Of a DNA stretch of 9,069 bases, positions 5,128 to 9,069 are shown piece by piece. This DNA comes from Campylobacterales bacterium (lineage in GTDB: Bacteria; Campylobacterota; Campylobacteria; Campylobacterales; Arcobacteraceae). Below the pieces are notes generated by a model. It searched no databases, had not been told where the DNA came from, and was given only the letters and a program-made list of their open reading frames with translations. The stretch is from assembly GCA_027064245.1 (NCBI GenBank), contig JAMOPZ010000348.1:1-9069 (forward strand), read 5' to 3'. The position numbers were made by a program, and so were the translations under genes. The first letter of the stretch is position 1, and each line of letters starts with the position of its first letter.

Positions 5128-6426
5128 CTATACCTTTATACTTTCTAAATATCTTTCTATATCTTCTGTAAGTGGTACTTTAATTGTTACCATTTTATTT
5201 TGATATATTGCATATATAATCCAATTATCTATATCTTTTTCTATTTTGTTATAATCAAATATCTTATTTTCAATTTCTAATTTTACAGTATTAAACTTAT
5301 AATTAACAATATCTTTTATACTTACTTGTGAAAACCTACCCACTTTTTCAATATTCTGATATAACCATTCCCATATTTTATATGCTACATTTTTATCATT
5401 TTTATTGTTACTAAATCTATAAATTCCATTTTCTTTATTTTCCATACACAACATTCCTTTAGAATCTATTACTAAGAAATCATTTGGATTATATCCTGGA
5501 ACACAATTTGTTATTTTATTGTTTTTATAATAAATTTTCATATGTGTTACAAAGTCATCTTTATCTTTAAAATCATTTTTTTTAGGTCTGAACTCATCTA
5601 ATTGATTATCATCATTACTATTTATAGACTCATTTTGTTTATTTACTTTTGTTGCTTCAAATATAAATGCCACTACCTTTCTTCCCTCTTTAACATCTTT
5701 CATTATAATATTTAATTCCGTATAATTATTAATACTATTTATAGACTCTGTTAAACATCTTCTTTTAAATTGTGATACTTCTGCATATGCTTTTTTACCC
5801 TTTAAAAATTTACCTTCTTCATTTACTATTCCTAACATTTTATGTAATTTTGGTATATCAAATTTTATATTTACTGTATTTTGAAATACTAACTTAGATA
5901 AAAAAAATTGATAAATAATTCTTGCATAAATAGATTTTAAATTTACTTGTGTACTATTTAATAATTTAGTATATCCTGGACTTTTAGTTTCTTTACCAGG
6001 TGTTAATGAGTCATATGAAAAATACTTAGAAATTTCTATTTCAATAGTATTCTCTTTTGTATTAGCAAAAACTTCTTGAAATACTGGTCTTGCTCTTATT
6101 CCCTCTTCTGTATCCTTAATAATTACAATTTGTGCTAATGATTTTACTGCTGCTTTTAACTCACTTCGTTTAATACTTTTAATATTATGAGATTTTAAAT
6201 ATCTTTGCATAAAAAAATCTAAATTTAATTTAATTAATTTATGCCCATTTTGATTATTAAATAAATATTGTCTATCATGAAATTTTAATGTTTGTACACA
6301 ACTCATTAATGTATCAAATACTCTATGCTGTGTTATATCCATTGCCGCAGCTAATTCAAAATTTTGTATATAATCATTATGTTTAAAATATTGATCAAAA
6401 TGTGGCAATTGTCGTTGTTCTATCAT
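5128..6426 (-). CDS. Plasmid replication initiator, Rep_3 (RepE/RepB-type) family
   Basis: This 432-residue protein shows the duplicated winged-helix layout of Rep_3 initiators, which bind iterons and open the origin. The first unit spans about residues 22-140, with a helix-rich start (FELAAAMDITQHRVFDTLMS) and the strand NTIEIEISKYF (126-136). The second includes SIYARIIYQFFLS (165-177), the FDIPKLHKMLGI helix-turn-helix part (189-200), RRCLTESINSIN (222-233) and the closing strand GRKVVAFIFEA (248-258). About 170 extra C-terminal residues form a lysine- and asparagine-rich linker and a further domain I do not recognise. Those residues could contact the DnaB encoded just upstream, but this is inference. 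The ATG has TAGGAA 9 bp upstream, overlapping the dnaB stop. The iterons at 7891-8048 are the likely target. Confidence 0.85.
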   Translation of the reverse strand: MIEQRQLPHFDQYFKHNDYIQNFELAAAMDITQHRVFDTLMSCVQTLKFHDRQYLFNNQNGHKLIKLNLDFFMQRYLKSHNIKSIKRSELKAAVKSLAQIVIIKDTEEGIRARPVFQEVFANTKENTIEIEISKYFSYDSLTPGKETKSPGYTKLLNSTQVNLKSIYARIIYQFFLSKLVFQNTVNIKFDIPKLHKMLGIVNEEGKFLKGKKAYAEVSQFKRRCLTESINSINNYTELNIIMKDVKEGRKVVAFIFEATKVNKQNESINSNDDNQLDEFRPKKNDFKDKDDFVTHMKIYYKNNKITNCVPGYNPNDFLVIDSKGMLCMENKENGIYRFSNNKNDKNVAYKIWEWLYQNIEKVGRFSQVSIKDIVNYKFNTVKLEIENKIFDYNKIEKDIDNWIIYAIYQNKMVTIKVPLTEDIERYLESIKV

Positions 6427-6436
6427 TTTTAATTTC

Positions 6437-7753
6437 CTAATTTGAATATTCTATAACTACTGGTACAACTATTTTATCTACAAATCTAGCACATTTTCCT
6501 TCAAAAGATACCTTTGCTGTTCTTGTTTCACCATCTCTATTCTTTAAGACAATAATTTCTGCATTTTCTATATCTTTTTCATACTCATTCTTTTCTTTTG
6601 TTTTATAATAAGATTCTCTATATAAACCTAATACAATGTCTGCATCCTCTTCTATATTCCCTGAATTTTTTAAATCACTTAATTTAGGTCTTTTATTATC
6701 TCTTGTTTCAACAGATCTATTTAATTGTTGCAATAAAAATACCCTTATTTGAAAATCTCTTGCTATTTTTTTTAACATATTTGTTATATATCCTATTTCT
6801 ATATCTTCTCTTGTTTTACCATCTAATTGTATTTTTCCTGTATGATCTATAAAAATATTTTTAATATTTTTATTAATTTTTAATACTCTTTTTATTCTAC
6901 TTTGTAATTGAATTATAGTTGGATATGTTTTATCATGTATAACTAAATTTTCGCATGCGAAAAAATTTGCAGCTTCATAAAATTTAGTTCTATTTCGTAT
7001 CAAACCTTTTTTGATATCTGATAAATACTCACCAGATCGTGCTGATATTAATCTAGCTAAAATTTTTTTTGCTGGCATCTCTAAAGATTCTATTAAAACA
7101 CCTCTACCATCTTCTAAACTTTTATTTGTAATAGCAGATATAAAACTTGTTTTACCCATAGAAGGTCTTGCAGCAACTACAATCAAATCTCCATCTTCAA
7201 AAGCACCTATTATATTATCTAATGCTTTTAATCCTGTCTTTTGACCTATTATTTCTCCATTTAGTGCTGCTTTTTCCATATCATTTTTTAATTCTATTAA
7301 AATCTCTTTTGTAGTATTTTCTTTTACTGCAACATCATTTTCTATTTGTTCTACTTCTTTTGTAATCAATAATAATAAATCATCTGATAATACTGTTTCT
7401 TCTAATAATTGTTTTTTTATTATATTTATAATATTATTAATTTGACGTTTTCTTGATATTTCTTTAATCTCCAATGCATATACTTGTACATTTGCAATTG
7501 GAGTAGTAGCTATAATTTCTAATAAAGCTTTTTCACTTATTGAATCTTTTTTTAATTTTTTTAATATAAAAGTTTCTTCTATTGGTATATCATTTTTATA
7601 TAATTCTAATATTACTTTATAAATTTTTTGATGTACATATAAATAAAAATCATTAGGATTTAAAAATGTATTAATATCTTCTAATAGTGTATAATCATAT
7701 AAAATAGAACTTAATATTGATCGTTCAACATTAATATTATTTAATAATTCCAA
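6437..7753 (-). CDS. dnaB: Plasmid-encoded DnaB-type replicative helicase
   Basis: This 438-residue hexameric 5'-3' helicase is close in length to chromosomal DnaB (about 450-490). The N-terminal domain (1 to about 145) begins NNINVERSILSSIL, as DnaB does. The RecA-type core shows Walker A ARPSMGKTS (195-203), LEMP with catalytic Glu225 (224-227), Walker B NIFIDHTGKI (299-308), LLQQLNRSVETR (340-351) and LSDLKNSGNIEEDADIVL (358-375). The arginine finger R406 lies in LKNRDGETR. DHTGKI at Walker B differs from the usual DYLQLM. The start is TTG at 7753: an in-frame TAA lies just upstream, AAAGGA is 5 bp before it, and the N-terminus fits the family. It heads the operon, followed 10 bp later by rep. 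An initiator with its own helicase would make the plasmid less dependent on host DnaB. Confidence 0.93.
   Translation of the reverse strand: MELLNNINVERSILSSILYDYTLLEDINTFLNPNDFYLYVHQKIYKVILELYKNDIPIEETFILKKLKKDSISEKALLEIIATTPIANVQVYALEIKEISRKRQINNIINIIKKQLLEETVLSDDLLLLITKEVEQIENDVAVKENTTKEILIELKNDMEKAALNGEIIGQKTGLKALDNIIGAFEDGDLIVVAARPSMGKTSFISAITNKSLEDGRGVLIESLEMPAKKILARLISARSGEYLSDIKKGLIRNRTKFYEAANFFACENLVIHDKTYPTIIQLQSRIKRVLKINKNIKNIFIDHTGKIQLDGKTREDIEIGYITNMLKKIARDFQIRVFLLQQLNRSVETRDNKRPKLSDLKNSGNIEEDADIVLGLYRESYYKTKEKNEYEKDIENAEIIVLKNRDGETRTAKVSFEGKCARFVDKIVVPVVIEYSN
6948..6963. repeat. 16-bp perfect palindrome inside dnaB
   Basis: TTTTCGCATGCGAAAA is a perfect palindrome with a GC-rich core in very AT-rich DNA. 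It encodes part of FFACEN in DnaB. A related shorter motif, TTCG-ATATG-CGAA, is at 7788-7800 beside the dnaB start. The 16-bp form recalls parS sites in size and symmetry, but not in sequence. It may simply be coding chance. Confidence 0.4.
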
Positions 7754-7758
7754 AATAA

Positions 7759-7764
7759 TCCTTT
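7759..7764 (-). promoter_or_regulatory. Ribosome binding site deciding the TTG start of dnaB
   Basis: AAAGGA on the minus strand sits 5 bp before the TTG at 7753-7751. Together with the in-frame stop just upstream and the DnaB-like N-terminus, it fixes the unusual start codon. Confidence 0.7.
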
Positions 7765-7766
7765 AA

Positions 7767-7780
7767 AATGACATATTTTT
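7767..7780 (-). promoter_or_regulatory. Degenerate inverted iteron at the dnaB promoter
   Basis: On the minus strand this reads AAAAATATGTCATT, matching the iteron consensus GGAAATTTGTCATG at 10 of 14 positions including GTCAT. It lies opposite in orientation to the main array, 13 bp before the dnaB start and over a candidate -10. Inverted iteron copies at the rep promoter commonly serve Rep autorepression in iteron plasmids. Confidence 0.4.
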
Positions 7781-7784
7781 TATA
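7779..7784 (-). promoter_or_regulatory. Candidate -10 of the dnaB-rep-par operon
   Basis: TATAAA on the minus strand lies 25 bp before the TTG start and touches the degenerate inverted iteron. No clear -35 is seen. TATGAT on the minus strand (7805-7810) is an alternative -10. Low confidence because the whole region is AT-rich. Confidence 0.3.
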
Positions 7785-7807
7785 TCTTTCGATATGCGAA
7801 TTTTATC

Positions 7808-7821
7808 ATAATTTAGTCATT
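7808..7821 (+). repeat. Degenerate iteron
   Basis: ATAATTTAGTCATT matches 9 of 14 positions of GGAAATTTGTCATG, including GTCAT in place. It lies 83 bp, about four 20-22-bp steps, left of the first clear iteron. It may be a decayed or low-affinity Rep site. Confidence 0.3.
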
Positions 7822-7856
7822 TATACAAGTATTTTATACAAATATTTTATAAACTT
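7818..7856. repeat. Three tandem AT-rich 13-mers (likely DNA unwinding element)
   Basis: Three units stand head to tail: CATTTATACAAGT (7818-7830), ATTTTATACAAAT (7831-7843) and ATTTTATAAACTT (7844-7856). Tandem AT-rich 13-mers next to initiator sites are the classic layout of a melting region in oriC and iteron-plasmid origins. The first two units also contain TTATACAAG and TTATACAAA, close to the DnaA-box pattern TTATNCACA. The array begins 64 bp from the dnaB start, inside the operon leader. Confidence 0.6.
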
Positions 7857-7890
7857 TTACGATAAAATTTATTTTTATTATCTATAATTA

Positions 7891-8048
7891 GGATATTTGT
7901 CATTAATTATATATAAATTCACAATTAATAGGAAGTTTGTCATGATAAACTAGGAAATTTGTCATGGTATATTTATACTATATTACAATCGAAGTCAATG
8001 TTTATAGTAAACAGGGAAATTTGTCATGTTTAAAGGAAATTTGTCATG
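7891..8048 (+). repeat. Iteron array: five direct 14-bp repeats
   Basis: Copies lie at 7891-7904 (GGATATTTGTCATT), 7931-7944 (GGAAGTTTGTCATG), 7953-7966, 8015-8028 and 8035-8048; the last three are identical, GGAAATTTGTCATG. All face the same way. Start-to-start distances are 40, 22, 62 and 20 bp, near multiples of two helical turns, so bound Rep would line up on one face. Such repeats beside a Rep_3 gene are the expected Rep binding sites and set copy number. Confidence 0.85.
7915..7923 (+). promoter_or_regulatory. DnaA-box-like site within the iterons
   Basis: AAATTCACA matches TTATTCACA, close to the Helicobacter-type DnaA box, at 7 of 9 positions. It lies between iterons 1 and 2. Plausible, but a weak match in AT-rich DNA. 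Confidence 0.35.
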
Positions 8049-8066
8049 TATAATCCTTATAAACCC

Positions 8067-8095
8067 TTATTTTATATATATATTATAATTTATAA
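8067..8095. other. Pure A/T tract right of the iterons
   Basis: Twenty-nine consecutive A/T bases, flanked by the inverted repeat CTTATAAA (8056-8063) and TTTATAAG (8089-8096). It could be a second melting region or part of a promoter. No single role is supported. Confidence 0.45.
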
Positions 8096-8130
8096 GAGGA
8101 GACTCTTAAGAGAAGAGAATAAAGAGGAGA
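8094..8130 (+). repeat. Purine-rich direct repeat AAGAGGAGA
   Basis: AAGAGGAGA occurs at 8094-8102 and 8122-8130, 28 bp apart, in a purine-rich stretch that also holds the palindrome CTCTTAAGAG (8103-8112). Both copies look like strong ribosome binding sites, but no start codon follows at a useful distance. Function unknown. Confidence 0.45.
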
Positions 8131-8200
8131 TCTATTATTTTTTTATTTTATAATTCTACACCACTCTTAATTTTTGTATATTGAATAAAAGAAGCTTAAA

Positions 8201-8215
8201 ATTACAATTTGTAAT
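8201..8215. promoter_or_regulatory. 15-bp palindrome upstream of the decayed genes
   Basis: ATTACAATTTGTAAT has perfect 7-bp arms around one central base. It sits 28 bp before the ATG at 8244 of the broken gene, where an operator would lie. It shares no sequence with the 19-bp palindromes of the left cassette. Confidence 0.4.
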
Positions 8216-8243
8216 AAATAATCAAAAATCAAGTGATAATTTT

Positions 8244-8501
8244 ATGATATCTTTATTTAATTCTTTTACTACAATTGTTTTTGAAAAAATTAATCAACTT
8301 TTTTGATTTTTTTGACCCATTACTTTTAATAGATAAAGATATAAAAAATAGCTAAATTAATATCTAAAGATACAATTAGAAAATATCTTCATAGACTTCA
8401 TGATAGGGAGATTAATTTCTATTGAAAAAAGAGGTTACTTTAAAAAGATAGAGCTGTTTAATGAGTTTCTTTTTGTGTATGCCTTTAAAAAAAGCTTTTG
8501 A
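8244..8501 (+). pseudogene. Frameshifted gene with winged-helix-like segment
   Basis: Meaningful peptide continues across three frames. MISLFNSFTTIVFEKINQLF ends at TGA 8304. FFDPLLLIDKDIKNS continues one frame over to TAA 8353. LISKDTIRKYLHRLHDREI (to TGA 8423) follows in a third frame. ISIEKRGYFKKIELFNEFLF then returns to the first frame and stops at 8499-8501. The part I-S-K-D-T-I-R-K-Y-L-H-R-L followed by I-S-I-E-K-R-G-Y-F looks like a winged helix-turn-helix recognition helix and wing, so the ancestor was probably a DNA-binding protein, perhaps a regulator or second initiator. One break lies at a T-run, so sequencing error is possible, but several in 250 bp point to decay. I do not recognise the family. 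Confidence 0.6.
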
Positions 8502-8822
8502 TAATCATAAATTATTAAATCAATATGCAAAAAGAGTAGATAAATCCTCTACCGTTGGAAAGTTTGCTATGTATAAGGATAGTTTTGGTAACAAAAACCA
8601 TTAAAAATATGGGAAAATAATACAAACTACAAAGTAAATCATATTATAATACCTCAAGAAGAAGCTTATATTAAATATAATCATAATATGATCATAGGAT
8701 TAGAAACAATACTTTTATTTCCTAATGCAACTGATAAGAACTTAGAATTTGCTATGCCTTTGATTAACGATTGTAAAAATGATATAAAAGAAGCAAAAAA
8801 ATATTTACAAATAAATAAATAG
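8479..8822 (+). pseudogene. Unknown gene broken by one frameshift
   Basis: From the ATG at 8479 the frame reads MPLKKAFDNHKLLNQYAKRV and continues to TAA 8602. A one-base shift at the A-run 8593-8597 joins it to KPLKIWENNTNYKVNHIIIP and on to EAKKYLQINK, with the stop at 8820-8822. The restored protein would be about 114 residues, soluble and mixed in character; I do not recognise it. Its start overlaps the end of the preceding broken gene, so the two were either neighbouring genes or one longer gene split by a further shift in the run of As at 8487-8493. Its stop is followed at once by AAAAGGA, the ribosome binding site of a next gene. Confidence 0.6.
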
Positions 8823-8841
8823 AAAAGGATAAATAATGAAT
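8823..8841 (+). pseudogene. Ribosome binding site and first two codons of an interrupted gene
   Basis: AAAAGGA (8823-8829) lies 6 bp before ATG AAT (8836-8841), directly after the stop of the preceding broken gene, as expected for the next gene of an operon. From 8842 the sequence changes sharply in composition, and the frame ends at TAG 8941. The native gene was most likely split here by the putative intron. Its identity cannot be read because the 3' exon lies outside the window. Confidence 0.45.
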
Positions 8842-9069
8842 GTGCCAAGCAAAGCTAAGGCAATCAAGCTGGACAATCCAGCCCAAATAAAGGTTAGCCA
8901 CCAGTTTGGAACAGAACTACACATATTAGGAGGTAACAAATAGTATGAAGCTATAGTAATGGCAGTTTATCAGCCACAATGCTTCGGCGTGAAGGTGTTG
9001 AGCCCCGTAATTACCTTTATCAAAAAGCTTCATCTGTTGGAAGTTTTGGAAGTAAGGTATCAGAAGAAG
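8842..9069 (+). mobile_element. Probable 5' end of a group II intron (domain I)
   Basis: The sequence begins GTGCC, near the group II consensus GTGYG, and is clearly GC-richer than everything around it. It contains strong hairpins, for example GCTGGA-CAA-TCCAGC (8868-8882) and GAAGC/GCTTC (8947-8951 with 8981-8985). Stretches such as AGCCACCAGTTTGGAACAGA and GTGTTGAGCCCCGTAATTACC-type sequence are reminiscent of domain I of bacterial group II introns from memory. No protein family emerges in any frame. TTCAT at 9029-9033 can pair with ATGAA at 8836-8840 just before the presumed splice site, as an EBS1-IBS1 contact would. The reverse-transcriptase gene and 3' end would lie beyond the window. 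Alternative: another structured or transferred sequence. Confidence 0.55.

Larger units (their letters stand above)
7754..8130. other. Probable plasmid replication origin (oriV)
   Basis: This non-coding region combines AT-rich 13-mers (7818-7856), a direct array of 14-bp iterons (7891-8048), a DnaA-box-like site (7915-7923), a 29-bp pure A/T tract (8067-8095) and purine-rich direct repeats (8094-8130). It directly adjoins the dnaB-rep operon, the usual place for an iteron origin controlled by a Rep_3 initiator. Exact limits are inferred. Confidence 0.7.

Noticed and set aside
4878..5171. Plus-strand 97-codon frame
   Set aside because: Antisense to the small HTH-like gene and the start of parA; no ribosome binding site or recognisable motif.
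7011..7244. Plus-strand 77-codon frame
   Set aside because: Antisense to the Walker A region of dnaB, which is strongly conserved on the other strand.
8836..8943. Short frame MNVPSKAKAIKLDNPAQIKV as a genuine 35-residue gene
   Set aside because: After two codons the sequence fits structured intron RNA better than protein; it stops early and shows no protein pattern.
1..9069. CRISPR array, tRNA or rRNA genes, insertion sequences with terminal repeats
   Set aside because: No regularly spaced identical repeats with unique spacers, no tRNA-like cloverleaf and no transposase were seen; the only direct arrays are the iterons and 13-mers at the origin.

Overview
The window reads as part of a very AT-rich plasmid, or plasmid-derived replicon, from a Campylobacterota (epsilonproteobacterial) host, most likely an Arcobacter-like genus. 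That is an inference from the low GC, the AAGGA/TAGGAG ribosome binding sites and the protein types. No rRNA, tRNA or housekeeping marker is present to fix the taxon.

Layout, left to right. (1) Positions 1-273 hold the N-terminal part of a leftward DUF1848-type gene that runs off the window. (2) Positions 411-3084 hold a rightward cassette. It comprises a stand-alone ClpA D2-type AAA+ ATPase, then a tightly packed set of four genes: a small acidic protein, two small membrane proteins and a secreted NucA-type DNA/RNA endonuclease. The ATPase gene and the four-gene set are each preceded by an identical 19-bp palindrome next to a -10 element, so they look like two units under one regulator that is not encoded here. 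(3) Positions 3085-3391 are a junk-like junction with the N-terminal stub of a possible DUF2958 gene. (4) Positions 3386-7753 form one leftward replication and maintenance operon in the transcription order dnaB (TTG start), Rep_3-family rep, a small HTH-like protein, parA, parB. The genes overlap or lie at most about 10 bp apart. (5) Positions 7754-8130 are the likely replication origin: five 14-bp iterons, degenerate extra copies, three tandem AT-rich 13-mers, a DnaA-box-like site and a 29-bp pure A/T tract. (6) Positions 8201-8822 hold a palindrome and two decayed rightward genes with frameshifts. (7) Positions 8836-9069 hold a ribosome binding site and start codon. The next gene is interrupted after two codons by GC-richer, structured sequence beginning GTGCC, best read as the 5' end of a group II intron.

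How the parts work together: Rep probably binds the iterons, the adjacent 13-mers melt, and the plasmid-encoded DnaB helicase is loaded. ParA and ParB, made from the same transcript, partition the copies. A degenerate inverted iteron next to the dnaB start suggests Rep autoregulation of the operon. The left cassette is accessory cargo of unknown role. Its ClpA-like ATPase keeps its ATPase motifs and a ClpP-loop-like tripeptide, but it lacks the N and D1 domains and the pore-loop tyrosine, which makes it the most unusual protein in the window.
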